Shown here: positions 1 through 9,253 of the stretch, in pieces | How positions within the stretch are numbered: the stretch's first letter is position 1 | Layout: each line of letters starts with the position of its first letter | Notes under the pieces: model-generated | What the model was told of the DNA's origin: nothing | Seen by the model: the letters and a program-made list of their open reading frames with translations, nothing else | The model's database searches: none | Program-made: the position numbers and the translations under genes | Assembly (NCBI GenBank): GCA_018818065.1 | Contig: JAHISV010000005.1 | Coordinates: 1,160,527 to 1,224,526 of the forward strand | DNA from: Bacteroidota bacterium | GTDB lineage: Bacteria > Bacteroidota > Ignavibacteria > Ignavibacteriales > Melioribacteraceae | Reading direction: 5' to 3' | Length of the DNA stretch: 64,000 bases

Positions 1-834
1 ATGTTCATGATGTGGTTAGGTGAGCAGATAACTGAAAAGGGTATTGGTAATGGTATCTCTTTAATAATTTTCATTAACATTATTAATAGATTACCATTCG
101 CTTTACTTGATGAATACAGACTGGTTGCTGCAGGAACACGTAATATAGTACTAGAAGTTGTTGTATTAACTTTAATGGTATTTATTATTGCTGGTATTGT
201 TCTTGTTACTCAGGGTACCAGAAGAATTCCTGTTCAATATGCTAAACGGGTAGTTGGCAGAAAAGTTTATGGTGGGGTAACTCAGTATATTCCACTTAAA
301 GTTAATACTGCTGGTGTAATGCCAATTATATTTGCACAATCAATTATGTTTATCCCGAATACAGTATTATCATTCTTCCCGGATAGTGAATTGATGCAAT
401 CATTGGCTGGATATTTTAATTATCAGTCATACACTTATGCGGCTATTTATTCTGTAATTATTGTATTTTTCACTTATTTCTACACTGCTATTGCTTTTAA
501 TCCTCAGGATGTATCTGAAAATATGAAGAAGCAGGGTGGATTTGTTCCCGGAATTAGACCTGGGAAACAAACAGCTGAATTTATTGATAATATTTTAACA
601 AGAATTACCTTACCTGGTTCAATATTTTTAGCAATTGTTGCGATTTTACCAACTTTTATTGCTAAGTTTGGTGTCTCTGGAAGTTTTGCTGCGTTCTTTG
701 GAGGTACCAGTCTTCTTATTATAGTTGGTGTTGCTCTGGATTCTTTACAGCAAATTGAGTCACACCTCTTGATGAGACATTACGATGGATTTATGAAGTC
801 AGGAAAGATGAGAGGCCGCCGAGGCGGAATGTAG
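1..834 (+). CDS. secY: SecY, protein translocase channel subunit (5' truncated)
   Basis: This is the C-terminal 277 residues of SecY, the pore subunit of the Sec translocon in the inner membrane. The window edge cuts the gene, so the methionine at base 1 is internal; about 160-170 N-terminal residues are missing compared with the usual length near 440. The stretch GEQITEKGIGNGISLIIF, the cytoplasmic loop RRIPVQYAKR and the C5 loop VPGIRPGKQTAEFI (its Arg is the residue important for SecA/ribosome contact in the family) are all clear, separated by hydrophobic membrane segments. It is followed after one base by map, the usual spc-operon order. Confidence 0.97.
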   Translation: MFMMWLGEQITEKGIGNGISLIIFINIINRLPFALLDEYRLVAAGTRNIVLEVVVLTLMVFIIAGIVLVTQGTRRIPVQYAKRVVGRKVYGGVTQYIPLKVNTAGVMPIIFAQSIMFIPNTVLSFFPDSELMQSLAGYFNYQSYTYAAIYSVIIVFFTYFYTAIAFNPQDVSENMKKQGGFVPGIRPGKQTAEFIDNILTRITLPGSIFLAIVAILPTFIAKFGVSGSFAAFFGGTSLLIIVGVALDSLQQIESHLLMRHYDGFMKSGKMRGRRGGM

Positions 835-835
835 T

Positions 836-1597
836 TTGATACTGATTAAAACAAAAAGTGAAGTTGAGTTCATTAGAGAGAGTTGTCAGATAGTTGCAGA
901 AACGCTGCAATTAGTAAAAAGAAACGTTAAAGCTGGCGTTACAACAATTGAGTTGGATAGAATTGCCGAGGAATATATAAGAAGTAATAATGCGATTCCT
1001 GCTTTCAAAGGTTATTCTCAAGCAGGTTCTTTCGATTTTCCCGGCTCTATTTGTTCTTCCGTTAATGATGAAGTTGTACACGGTATTCCTGGCGACAGAG
1101 TATTAAAAGATGGTGATATAATATCTGTTGACGTAGGCGTGATTAAAAATAAATACTTTGGTGATGCAGCGCTAACTGTAGCCGTTGGTGAAATTGATCC
1201 AAAAGTAAAAAAACTTATGGACGTAACAGAACGTTCTTTATATCTTGGAATTGAGCAGGCAGTTGCTGGAAACAAATTAGGTGATATTTCCTTTGCAATT
1301 CAGCATTATGTCGAAGAAAACGGATTTTCTATTGTTCGTGATCTTTGCGGACATGGTGTTGGAAAGTATTTGCACGAGGATCCTCAAATACCGAATTTTG
1401 GTAGAAAAGGAACAGGACCTGTTCTAAAAGAGGGAATGACTTTAGCTTTGGAACCTATGGTTAACCAGGGTAAATATAGAGTGGAAGTTGCTCCTGATGG
1501 ATGGACCATTTACGCGGCAGATCGGTTACCATCCGCACATTATGAACATACTATTGCAATAACAAATGGAAAACCGGAAATATTAACGGTAATATAA
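836..1597 (+). CDS. map: Type I methionine aminopeptidase
   Basis: Removes the initiator methionine from nascent proteins in the cytoplasm. The 253-residue length fits the short bacterial type I enzyme without a zinc-finger extension. The five metal ligands of the pita-bread fold are visible as Asp99, Asp110, His173 (CGHGVG), Glu206 (LEPM) and Glu237 (HYEHT). The start is TTG, one base after the secY stop, so translation is probably coupled. Its product would be needed to expose the Cys2 nucleophile of the amidotransferase-like protein at 38553. Confidence 0.97.
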   Translation: MILIKTKSEVEFIRESCQIVAETLQLVKRNVKAGVTTIELDRIAEEYIRSNNAIPAFKGYSQAGSFDFPGSICSSVNDEVVHGIPGDRVLKDGDIISVDVGVIKNKYFGDAALTVAVGEIDPKVKKLMDVTERSLYLGIEQAVAGNKLGDISFAIQHYVEENGFSIVRDLCGHGVGKYLHEDPQIPNFGRKGTGPVLKEGMTLALEPMVNQGKYRVEVAPDGWTIYAADRLPSAHYEHTIAITNGKPEILTVI

Positions 1598-1598
1598 T

Positions 1599-1817
1599 AT
1601 GGCTAAACAAGAAGCAATTAAAGTTGATGGAGTTGTTACGGAAACATTACCAAATGCCCATTTTAAAGTAAAACTTGATAATGGACATGTAATTCTAGCA
1701 CATATTTCTGGTAAAATGAGAATGCACTTTATTAAAATTCTTGTTGGGGATAAGGTCTCAATTGAACTTTCTCCCTACGACTTGAATAAAGGCAGAATAA
1801 CTTACAGATATAAATAG
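1599..1817 (+). CDS. infA: Translation initiation factor IF-1
   Basis: The 72-residue single S1/OB-fold protein binds the 30S A site during initiation. The sequence [13 protein letters not shown], then [12 protein letters not shown] and the C-terminal [15 protein letters not shown] are family-typical. It begins one base after the map stop and lies directly before rpmJ, the usual arrangement of this operon. Confidence 0.98.
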   Translation: MAKQEAIKVDGVVTETLPNAHFKVKLDNGHVILAHISGKMRMHFIKILVGDKVSIELSPYDLNKGRITYRYK

Positions 1818-1828
1818 TTGGAGATACA

Positions 1829-1942
1829 ATGAAGGTCAGAGCATCTGTAAAAAAGATTTGCGAACACTGTAAAATTATTAGACGAAAAGGCGTAGTAAGA
1901 GTACTTTGTAAAAATCCAAAACACAAACAACGCCAAGGTTAA
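1829..1942 (+). CDS. rpmJ: 50S ribosomal protein L36
   Basis: A 37-residue protein beginning [19 protein letters not shown] and ending HKQRQG. The zinc-binding set Cys11, Cys14, Cys27 and His32 is intact, so this is the C+ (zinc) form. It lies between infA and rpsM, where L36 is expected, and has a GGAG sequence just upstream of the ATG. Confidence 0.97.
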   Translation: MKVRASVKKICEHCKIIRRKGVVRVLCKNPKHKQRQG

Positions 1943-1965
1943 AAGAAACATTTAGGAGGTTTAGG

Positions 1966-2346
1966 TTGGCTCGTATTGCAGGTATAGACTTACCAAAACA
2001 AAAGAAAGCATACATAGGATTGACTTATATCTATGGAATTGGTAAAACCACTGCGTTAGAAATATTAAAAAAATCTGATGTTGATGCTGAGAAGAAAATT
2101 GTCGATTTAACAGAAGAAGATATTGCTAAAATTCGCGCAATTATGTTGAACGATTATAAAGTTGAAGGTGCGCTGCGAAGCGAAGTTCAGCAAAATATCA
2201 AACGTTTAATGGATATAGGCTGTTACAGAGGATTAAGACATAGACGCGGTCTTCCTGTAAGAGGTCAACGTACAAAAACCAATTCTCGTACGAGAAAAGG
2301 CAAAAAAAGAACTGTTGCAGGTAAAAAGAAAGCTCCTGGCAAATAG
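1966..2346 (+). CDS. rpsM: 30S ribosomal protein S13
   Basis: The 126-residue S13 of the small-subunit head contacts the large subunit and P-site t[23 protein letters not shown] and the basic C-terminus [19 protein letters not shown] are diagnostic. The start is TTG with a strong AGGAGG ribosome site eight or nine bases upstream. It is followed by rpsK, rpsD and rpoA, the classical alpha operon. Confidence 0.98.
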   Translation: MARIAGIDLPKQKKAYIGLTYIYGIGKTTALEILKKSDVDAEKKIVDLTEEDIAKIRAIMLNDYKVEGALRSEVQQNIKRLMDIGCYRGLRHRRGLPVRGQRTKTNSRTRKGKKRTVAGKKKAPGK

Positions 2347-2370
2347 AGTTTAATTTAGGAGGATTTAAGT

Positions 2371-2757
2371 TTGGCTAAAGTATCAAAGAAAACTAAAAAG
2401 AAAGTTCATGTTGATGCAGTTGGACTAGCACACGTAAAAGCTTCATTTAATAATGTGCTTGTAACTGTTACTGACATTTACGGTAATACAATTTCATGGT
2501 CATCAGCTGGTAAAAACGGCTTCAAAGGGTCAAGAAAAAACACTCCTTTTGCTGCACAGGTTACTGCTGAAGGTGCGGCTAAAGAAGCTTACGATCTTGG
2601 TTTGAGAAGAGTTGATGTATATGTTAAAGGACCAGGCGCCGGTAGAGAAGCTGCTATACGTGCTTTAAACACTGCTGGGCTCCAGATTATGTCGATTAAG
2701 GATATTACTCCAATTCCGCATAATGGTTGTAGACCACCGAAACGTAGAAGAGTTTAA
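2371..2757 (+). CDS. rpsK: 30S ribosomal protein S11
   Basis: The 128-residue S11 lines the mRNA exit region of the 30S platform. The segment [20 protein letters not shown] and the C-terminal [18 protein letters not shown] are characteristic. It starts with TTG after an AGGAGG site. The gap to rpsM is 24 bases and to rpsD 18 bases. Confidence 0.98.
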   Translation: MAKVSKKTKKKVHVDAVGLAHVKASFNNVLVTVTDIYGNTISWSSAGKNGFKGSRKNTPFAAQVTAEGAAKEAYDLGLRRVDVYVKGPGAGREAAIRALNTAGLQIMSIKDITPIPHNGCRPPKRRRV

Positions 2758-2775
2758 TTAGGGAGATTTAATTAG

Positions 2776-3402
2776 ATGGCTAGATATACAGGTCCAAGTT
2801 GTAAGTTATGCAGAAGAGAGAAGCAAAAATTATTTTTGAAAGGCTCTAAGTGTCATTCAGAAAAATGCCCTCTTGATAAGAAAAGTTATCCTCCTGGTCA
2901 ACATGGTTTGAACAGAAGACAGAAATTTTCAGAATACGGCGTACAGCTGAGAGAAAAACAAAAAGTTAAAAGAATTTATGGATTGCTTGAATCTCAATTT
3001 CATGGCTATTTCGAAAAAGCGAATAGACAAAAAGGTGTTACAGGCGAAAACTTACTGAAAATTCTTGAAAGTCGCCTTGATAATGTGGTTTTTAGATTAG
3101 GATTCGCTCCATCTAGAAAAGCTGCCAGACAATTGGTACTACATTGTCACCTTACTGTAAATGGTGGTGTTGTTAATATTCCATCTTATTTGGTTACAGC
3201 TGGTGATGTAATTGCAATTAGAGAGCAAAGCAAAAAGTTAGACTTTATACACGATTCTCTTCGTAAAACAAAAGAAAACGTTTATAATTGGCTTTCTTTA
3301 GATAAAGCTGCACTTTCAGGTATTTTTATGCAAGTTCCAGAGAGGGAAGAAATTCCAATAACTGCTTCAGAGCAGCTAATTGTAGAGCTTTATTCTAAAT
3401 AA
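2776..3402 (+). CDS. rpsD: 30S ribosomal protein S4
   Basis: A primary 16S rRNA-binding protein of the 30S body, 208 residues. The N-terminus carries four cysteines (Cys9, Cys12, Cys26, Cys31), so this is the zinc-binding C+ form. The S4 RNA-binding domain follows ([20 protein letters not shown] and the VNGG turn). In several bacteria S4 represses its own operon by binding the mRNA leader; no such leader was identified here. Confidence 0.97.
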   Translation: MARYTGPSCKLCRREKQKLFLKGSKCHSEKCPLDKKSYPPGQHGLNRRQKFSEYGVQLREKQKVKRIYGLLESQFHGYFEKANRQKGVTGENLLKILESRLDNVVFRLGFAPSRKAARQLVLHCHLTVNGGVVNIPSYLVTAGDVIAIREQSKKLDFIHDSLRKTKENVYNWLSLDKAALSGIFMQVPEREEIPITASEQLIVELYSK

Positions 3403-3427
3403 TCAATAATTAGTTCAGAGGATCTAA

Positions 3428-4423
3428 ATGAGTTATCCTTTTATTAAGATGCCCGATGGTGTTGTTTTAGAAGAATCAACAGCAACAGATACATATGGAA
3501 AGTTTGTGATTTCGCCTTTGGAAAGAGGATTTGGTGTAACTCTTGGTAATTCGTTCAGAAGAGTATTGCTCTCTTCGCTAACTGGTTCGGCAATTATTGC
3601 TATCAAGATGGATGGCGTTTTACACGAATTTGCTACGGTTCCGGGTGTAGTTGAAGATGTTACGGATTTTATTCTTAATCTGAAACAAGTTAGAATGAAA
3701 TTGCTAAATAAGAAAACTATCGGTGCCGATATTAGCATCGCTGGACCTAAGGATTTTATTGCTCGGGATCTTCAAGATGCTTGTCCTGATATTGAAATTT
3801 TGAATCCAGACTTACACTTAGCTACCGTTAACGAAGGTTCTAAATTAACTTTAGAAGTTAGATTTGGTACTGGTAAAGGCTATGTGCCAGGAAATGAACA
3901 AAAGATCGTTGATCAGACTATTGGAATTATTCCAATAGACTCAATCTTTACACCAATTAGAAACACTCGTTATGATGTTGAGAATGTTCGAATTGGCGAA
4001 AGCAATGACTTTGAAAAACTAACACTTGAAATTACGACAGATGGTTCTATTACACCTGAAGATGCACTTTCAAGTGCAGGTAAAATATTAAAAGATCATG
4101 TTAATCTGTTCATAAACTTTGATGTTGAACCTGAAGAAGAAAAAGTTGAAAGTGAAAAAGACGCTGAGACTGAAAGAATTAGAAAAATTCTTATAACAAG
4201 TGTTGATGATCTTGAATTAAGCGTACGTTCACATAATTGTCTTAAAGCCGCCAATATTAAAATACTGGGTGACTTGGTTAGACGTGATGAGAATGAGATG
4301 CTCAAGTTCAGAAACTTTGGTAGAAAATCTTTAGCCGAGCTCGTTGAAATAGTTGAACACTATGGACTCGAATTTGGTATGGACGTCGATAAATACATCA
4401 ATGATAATTCAGAGAATAATTAA
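3428..4423 (+). CDS. rpoA: DNA-directed RNA polymerase subunit alpha
   Basis: The 331-residue alpha subunit nucleates RNA polymerase assembly. The N-terminal dimerisation domain contains ERGFGVTLGNSFRRVLLSSL. An acidic linker around residues 236-255 is followed by the C-terminal domain (SVDDLELSVRSHNCLKAANI and LKFRNFGRKSLAEL) that binds UP elements and activators. It lies between rpsD and rplQ, as usual. Confidence 0.98.
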   Translation: MSYPFIKMPDGVVLEESTATDTYGKFVISPLERGFGVTLGNSFRRVLLSSLTGSAIIAIKMDGVLHEFATVPGVVEDVTDFILNLKQVRMKLLNKKTIGADISIAGPKDFIARDLQDACPDIEILNPDLHLATVNEGSKLTLEVRFGTGKGYVPGNEQKIVDQTIGIIPIDSIFTPIRNTRYDVENVRIGESNDFEKLTLEITTDGSITPEDALSSAGKILKDHVNLFINFDVEPEEEKVESEKDAETERIRKILITSVDDLELSVRSHNCLKAANIKILGDLVRRDENEMLKFRNFGRKSLAELVEIVEHYGLEFGMDVDKYINDNSENN

Positions 4424-4443
4424 TCTAAGATTTAGGTATCAGA

Positions 4444-5037
4444 ATGCGACATGGAGTTAAAGGAAGAAAATTAAACAGAACAGCAAGTCATCGTGTGGCT
4501 ACATTCAGAAATTTAGCAACAGCTTTGCTTAGATATAAAAAAATTAAGACAACTACTGCTAAGGCGAAGGAATTGAGAGTTTTTGTTGAACCTCTTATCA
4601 CTAAAGCCAAAGATGATTCAGTTGCATCCAGAAGACTTGTTGCCAGACATATTAAGGATAAAGAAGTTCTAAAAGAACTCTTTACCGAAATTATTGAAAA
4701 GGTTGGCGACAGAGCTGGTGGTTATACTAGAGTTGTTAAACTAGGTAGGCGTTATGGCGATGCTGCTGAAATGTCATTAATAGAGTTAGTTGACTTTAAT
4801 GATATTATCAATACTGAAATGAAAGCTAAATCTGCTGAAAAGAAGGCTAAAAAAGAAGCAAAAGTTGCCGCAGAAGAAGCTAAAGCTGCTGCCGAAGTTG
4901 ATGAAATTGAAGATGCACAAGTTGTAGAAGAGACAACTGAACAGGTTGTGGAAGAAACAACAGAAGCATCTGAAGTTAAAGCAGAAGAAACTAAAACTGA
5001 CGAAACTGACGAAGCTGAAGAAGAAAAGAAAAATTAA
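4444..5037 (+). CDS. rplQ: 50S ribosomal protein L17 with acidic C-terminal tail
   Basis: Residues 1 to about 120 are a complete L17 (MRHGVKGRKLNRTASHR, GGYTRVVKLGRRYGDAAEM). Residues from about 125 to 197 form a low-complexity tail rich in Lys, Ala and Glu, becoming strongly acidic (EEE, TTEQVVEETTE). Extended L17 proteins are known in FCB bacteria; the function of the tail is not known to me. It is the last gene of the operon and is followed by a rho-independent terminator. Confidence 0.96.
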   Translation: MRHGVKGRKLNRTASHRVATFRNLATALLRYKKIKTTTAKAKELRVFVEPLITKAKDDSVASRRLVARHIKDKEVLKELFTEIIEKVGDRAGGYTRVVKLGRRYGDAAEMSLIELVDFNDIINTEMKAKSAEKKAKKEAKVAAEEAKAAAEVDEIEDAQVVEETTEQVVEETTEASEVKAEETKTDETDEAEEEKKN

Positions 5038-5067
5038 AACAATAGTTTATTGTTTGATAAATTTGGA

Positions 5068-5095
5068 AGAGTAACCATTAGGTTACTCTTTTTTT
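5068..5095 (+). terminator. Rho-independent terminator after rplQ
   Basis: A perfect 9-bp stem AGAGTAACC / GGTTACTCT encloses the loop ATTA and runs into seven Ts. It closes the ribosomal operon and ends four bases before the engB ATG. Confidence 0.9.
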
Positions 5096-5098
5096 ATT

Positions 5099-5680
5099 AT
5101 GAAAAATGCCATATACATAAAATCCATTAATAATATGAAGGATCTGCCAGAGGGAGAACTGCCTGAAGTTGTTCTATGCGGTCGTTCCAATGTTGGTAAG
5201 TCTTCTTTTATTAATACAATTTTTAATAGAAAAAATTTGGCAAAAACATCTTCTGCACCAGGTAAAACAAAATCGATGAATTTTTATCTCGTTGAGGATA
5301 AGTTTTATCTTGTTGATTTGCCTGGGTTTGGATATGCAAAAGTATCTAAGACTGAACGAGAGGCATGGCAGAAACTTATCAGCACTTACATGGCTAAAGG
5401 TCACAATATCCATTCCGCTTATCACTTTGTTGATAGCAGACACCCCCCAACAAATTTAGACCTTCTACTTAATCAATTTTTAAAGGAAAATGGAATTCCA
5501 TTTACAATTATTTTAAGTAAGGTTGACAAATTAAAGCAGTCAGAATTTACTAAAAGTAAAAAAGAACTTCTGAAATCTTTCCCAGAGCTTGTTGATGGTG
5601 AGAATTTAATTCCCTTTTCTGCTGTTAAAGGTACTGGGAAAAAAGAAGTTATTTCAAGACTAAGAAGCACCTTCTTCTAA
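5099..5680 (+). CDS. engB: Ribosome biogenesis GTPase EngB/YsxC
   Basis: The 193-residue GTPase of the TrmE-Era-Obg class acts in large-subunit assembly. The G1 loop is GRSNVGKS (residues 28-35), G3 is DLPGFG, G4 is SKVDK (Ser replacing the usual Thr) and the G5-like region is SAVKGTGK. The start fits the family N-terminus, but the ATG follows directly on the T-tract of the rplQ terminator and I see no Shine-Dalgarno sequence, so initiation may be leaderless or depend on read-through. Confidence 0.95.
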   Translation: MKNAIYIKSINNMKDLPEGELPEVVLCGRSNVGKSSFINTIFNRKNLAKTSSAPGKTKSMNFYLVEDKFYLVDLPGFGYAKVSKTEREAWQKLISTYMAKGHNIHSAYHFVDSRHPPTNLDLLLNQFLKENGIPFTIILSKVDKLKQSEFTKSKKELLKSFPELVDGENLIPFSAVKGTGKKEVISRLRSTFF

Positions 5681-5771
5681 TGATATTTTCTTAAACTTTC
5701 ACTATACTTATACTTCATTTTGGCTCGACTATTAAACACTTTATCTAACAATAACTAGTCCGGAATAGTAG

Positions 5772-7649
5772 ATGGGTATTAGTGGAAAGAATAAAAAACG
5801 CGTCCTTATTTTTCTTTTGATCCCAATTCTTATTGTGGTTCTATTTGTTACAAATGATGTAATGATCAGAATCATCTCTGCCTCAGTCCTAATCATTTAT
5901 GCAGCTTTTATAATATTTCTGCGAGATTCTGTTCGAACTGATTTGTTTTTCGATAGGGACGAAGAGAAGCTTCCGGCAGAACCATTATCGGCTCCAAAGC
6001 TTTCAAGTAATATCGATTTTGATCCCGATGAAGATTTTAAAATAATTTCTTCAAACAAGGAAATTGAGATTGCTACTTCCGAAACATTGGCCGCGCCGGG
6101 TAGTACAGGCAAAAAAATAATTTTTAAGCCTGCAGACTTTAAGGAAAATTTCGAAAGAATCGTCCAGGATGAATTACCGGAAAATATTGGACATGATGGA
6201 CAGTTTGTTTATACCCTTGACAGAATACTACGTGTACTAAAGGATGCATTTATAGCACACACAGCATTCTATTTTTGGTATAATAGCAGTAAGCGAAAAT
6301 TAACATTGGAGAAATACGTCTCGAGTTCAAAGAATATTAAGTCGCAAAAATTTGAAATTGAAGATGATATACTTAGCAAGATAATACTTACCGAGGAGCC
6401 TGAATTACTCTCGAATATTACTCCTAATGCAGAGGCAGATATTATTAGATATTATGATAAAACTCAGGGAATCAGGAGTTTTGTTGGTGTCCCGCTCTAT
6501 CATAAAAAGACACTTGTGGGTATATTGGGGCTGGATTCCAAGGATGGTGATGCTTTTGGTATAGAAACAATTTATTCATTAGGACGATTTTCACGTGTAA
6601 TTTCAATTCTTATCTCATTCTTCGAAGAAAAATTTTCGGAAGCACAGGCACAAACCAAGCTAAATTCACTTCTGCAAATTTTTAAACACGATCATAAGTT
6701 CAAATCAGAAGAAGACTTATATAACACAATCGAAAGTACTGTTAAATCATTATTACCCTGGGATGTATTTTCTTTTGTTGCATTTAATCCAAAAGAGCAG
6801 AAGTTTAAAACCGCAAGGATTGTAAATAAGACCTCTTTAAAATATGTGGGTGAGTTTTTAGAAGTTGAGTTAACAGGCACCGTCGTCGGCGAATCTATAA
6901 TAAAAGGCATTCCAATAAATATTCATGATACTTCCGAAAAAGAATTTAAGAGATTTGCAAAAAATGAGGATGTAAGTTTTGATGGATCTTTCCTGACAAT
7001 TCCGCTTTTATATGAAAATAAGAATTATGGCTTACTTTGTTTTGAAAGCCTGAAAAAAAATATGTACACGGAAAGTGATGTTAAATTTATAGTTGATGCA
7101 ACCCGATTTTTTGCTTTCATTTTGTATTCATATTCTTCTCAACTTGTTTTGCGAGAGCTTCTATCAGTAGATATTGATACCCGCACACTTAACAGTGCAG
7201 CTTTTAATGAAAGATTAAGTGGTGATCTTGTTAAGGCAAGTGAAATGAAAGCCTCTGGTGCTTTGGCATTAATAAAAATTGATGAGTTTCTTGAGCAGGA
7301 ATCTTTATTCGAAGGGAATCCGTTTCCTGTTGTTCTCAAAGCTGTTTCGGCAATGATTATGGAAGAAATGACGCCCCTTAACTTGATCGGAAGAATTAGC
7401 AACAGAGTATTTGGCATTTATTTCTTTAATTCAACAACAAAGGATGTTTATCTCTGGGCTGAAAAATTGAGAGTGAAAATCGCCAGGAAAATGATTCCTG
7501 TTGTCTCTAAACAGACAGCCTTTACAATTTCGGTAGGTATTGCCTCAACAAATAACAAAATAGATGTTGATGAAGCACTCTCAGACGCATCTCTTGCATT
7601 AAATAAAGCTATTGAAAAAGGTGGCAATTCAGTAAACAGAATTAATTAG
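5772..7649 (+). CDS. Membrane-anchored tandem-GAF protein with degenerate GGDEF domain
   Basis: A 625-residue protein with two hydrophobic segments in the first 50 residues, an acidic linker, and then two GAF-like regions (roughly 130-290 and 310-450). The C-terminal 170 residues resemble a diguanylate cyclase fold: ISVGIAS and DASLALNKAIEKGGNSV fit the family, but the GGDEF signature position reads SNRVFGIYF, so cyclase activity is unlikely. It may sense a ligand, or bind a nucleotide without catalysis. deoB follows after four bases, suggesting cotranscription. Confidence 0.75.
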   Translation: MGISGKNKKRVLIFLLIPILIVVLFVTNDVMIRIISASVLIIYAAFIIFLRDSVRTDLFFDRDEEKLPAEPLSAPKLSSNIDFDPDEDFKIISSNKEIEIATSETLAAPGSTGKKIIFKPADFKENFERIVQDELPENIGHDGQFVYTLDRILRVLKDAFIAHTAFYFWYNSSKRKLTLEKYVSSSKNIKSQKFEIEDDILSKIILTEEPELLSNITPNAEADIIRYYDKTQGIRSFVGVPLYHKKTLVGILGLDSKDGDAFGIETIYSLGRFSRVISILISFFEEKFSEAQAQTKLNSLLQIFKHDHKFKSEEDLYNTIESTVKSLLPWDVFSFVAFNPKEQKFKTARIVNKTSLKYVGEFLEVELTGTVVGESIIKGIPINIHDTSEKEFKRFAKNEDVSFDGSFLTIPLLYENKNYGLLCFESLKKNMYTESDVKFIVDATRFFAFILYSYSSQLVLRELLSVDIDTRTLNSAAFNERLSGDLVKASEMKASGALALIKIDEFLEQESLFEGNPFPVVLKAVSAMIMEEMTPLNLIGRISNRVFGIYFFNSTTKDVYLWAEKLRVKIARKMIPVVSKQTAFTISVGIASTNNKIDVDEALSDASLALNKAIEKGGNSVNRIN

Positions 7650-7653
7650 GTCT

Positions 7654-8817
7654 ATGAACAATTTTACAGTTATAGTATTGGATGGCGTTGGTGTTGGCGA
7701 ATTAGATGACGCTGATAAATATAAAGATGTTGGAAGTGACACTTTAGGTAATATAAGCAGGAAACTGAATGGTTTAACTTTACCAAACCTGCAGGCTTTT
7801 GGATTAGGTAATCTTCATGAAATTGTAGGCGTTCCCCCTCATAACAATCCCAAAGCATCATACGGAAAACTAGCAGAAATTTCTATTGGTAAGGATTCAA
7901 CGACTGGGCATTGGGAACTGGGTGGTTTGAAAATAGATTATGAGTTCCCTTTATATCCCAATGGTTTTCCTCAACGTATTCTAAATCTATTTATGGAGAA
8001 AACCGGAGTAAAAGGAATTCTGGGCAATAAAGCAGCTTCTGGTACAGAGATTATCAAGGAATTGGGTGACGAACATGTTAAAACTGGTTTCCCAATAGTC
8101 TATACTTCAGCAGATCCTGTCTTTCAAATTGCCGCCCATGAAGAAATAATTCCGCTGGAAAAATTACTTGAAATGTGTAGAATAGCCAGGCATGAAGTTA
8201 TGATTGGTGATGATCAGGTGGGTAGAATAATTGCCCGACCTTTTGTTGGAGACTCCGGCTGTTATACAAGAACAACTAACAGAAAAGACTTTTCTGTTAA
8301 CCCTCCTTCCAAAACAATATTGAATGTTTTACAAGATGCCGGTATTGATACAATTGCTGTTGGCAAAATAAATGACTTGTTCAATTACAATGGTATCAAG
8401 ATTTCCGAAATCACGAAATCAAACATGAAAGGCGTCGACAAGATTTTAGAATCGCAGGCAAAAGCAAGTAATAGCTTTATTTTTGCAAACCTGGTCGATT
8501 TTGATGTTTATTTTGGTCACCGGAATGATCCGGAAGGTTTTTATAATGCTTTAGTTGAATTTGATAATCGGCTTCCTGAAATCATCGCTTCTATGGATGA
8601 GACTGATGCTCTTGTACTTACTGCCGATCATGGTAATGATCCAACAACGTCAAGTACTGATCATAGCAGGGAATATGTACCACTTCTTTTTTACAGAAAA
8701 GGTGTGAAAGGGAAAAATTTAGGAGTGAGGAAAACCTTTGCAGATGTGGCACAAACCGTTGCTCATTTTTTTAAGGTTAATAATAATCTTCAAGGGACAA
8801 GTTTTTTAAATGGGTAA
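7654..8817 (+). CDS. deoB: Phosphopentomutase
   Basis: Interconverts (deoxy)ribose 1-phosphate and 5-phosphate in nucleoside salvage. The 387-residue length and the alkaline-phosphatase-superfamily motifs fit: VIVLDGVGVGEL with metal-binding Asp10, the nucleophile loop KDSTTGHWELGG (Thr near residue 84), and LTADHGNDPTTSSTDHSRE near the C-terminus. It sits four bases after the GAF/GGDEF-like gene. No other nucleoside-catabolism gene is adjacent. Confidence 0.96.
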   Translation: MNNFTVIVLDGVGVGELDDADKYKDVGSDTLGNISRKLNGLTLPNLQAFGLGNLHEIVGVPPHNNPKASYGKLAEISIGKDSTTGHWELGGLKIDYEFPLYPNGFPQRILNLFMEKTGVKGILGNKAASGTEIIKELGDEHVKTGFPIVYTSADPVFQIAAHEEIIPLEKLLEMCRIARHEVMIGDDQVGRIIARPFVGDSGCYTRTTNRKDFSVNPPSKTILNVLQDAGIDTIAVGKINDLFNYNGIKISEITKSNMKGVDKILESQAKASNSFIFANLVDFDVYFGHRNDPEGFYNALVEFDNRLPEIIASMDETDALVLTADHGNDPTTSSTDHSREYVPLLFYRKGVKGKNLGVRKTFADVAQTVAHFFKVNNNLQGTSFLNG

Positions 8818-8953
8818 TGATTGTTTATACCCAATTAATTACGGTCAATAATTATGATGTATTTCAAAATAAAAAGAAAATTGTTACAAAAAATTTAATA
8901 AATTTGTTCGGTGTGAGTAGAATTGATTAATCTAAAAGATTGATGAGGTAATT

Positions 8954-9253
8954 TTGATTCTTGGAAAAGTAGTTGGGACTGTATGGTCAACACGTAAGGA
9001 TGAAAATTTAGTTGGCGCAAAGTTTCTTATAGTGAAACAGTTGGATTTGGATTATAAGTTAAAAGATAACTTTGTTATTGCTGTTGACTCTGTTGGTGCT
9101 GGTGTTGGTGAAGTCGTTATTGTTGCAACCGGGAGTTCTGCAAGACAAACGACTTTTACTAAAAACAAACCAATTGATGCTGTAATTATGGCAATTGTTG
9201 ATAAACTTGATATTTCGGTTAAAGATGATGTATCTGGGACTACGGAAAACTGA
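8954..9253 (+). CDS. Bacterial microcompartment vertex protein, EutN/CcmL family (first copy)
   Basis: A 99-residue protein whose family (BMC-P) forms pentamers that cap the vertices of microcompartment shells. Diagnostic segments are MILGKVVGTVWSTRKDENLVG, split by a strand, IAVDSVGAGVGEVVIVATGSSAR, and the ending PIDAVIMAIVDKL (quoted in parts: VGTVWSTRKDENLVG and VDSVGAGVGEVV). The start is TTG preceded by GATGAGG. Its stop overlaps the start of the second copy by one base (TGATG). No hexameric shell gene or enzyme cargo is adjacent. Confidence 0.9.
   Translation: MILGKVVGTVWSTRKDENLVGAKFLIVKQLDLDYKLKDNFVIAVDSVGAGVGEVVIVATGSSARQTTFTKNKPIDAVIMAIVDKLDISVKDDVSGTTEN

Noticed and set aside
8811..8832. 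Terminator after deoB
   Set aside because: TGGGTA and TACCCA can pair, but the stem is short and no T-tract follows.
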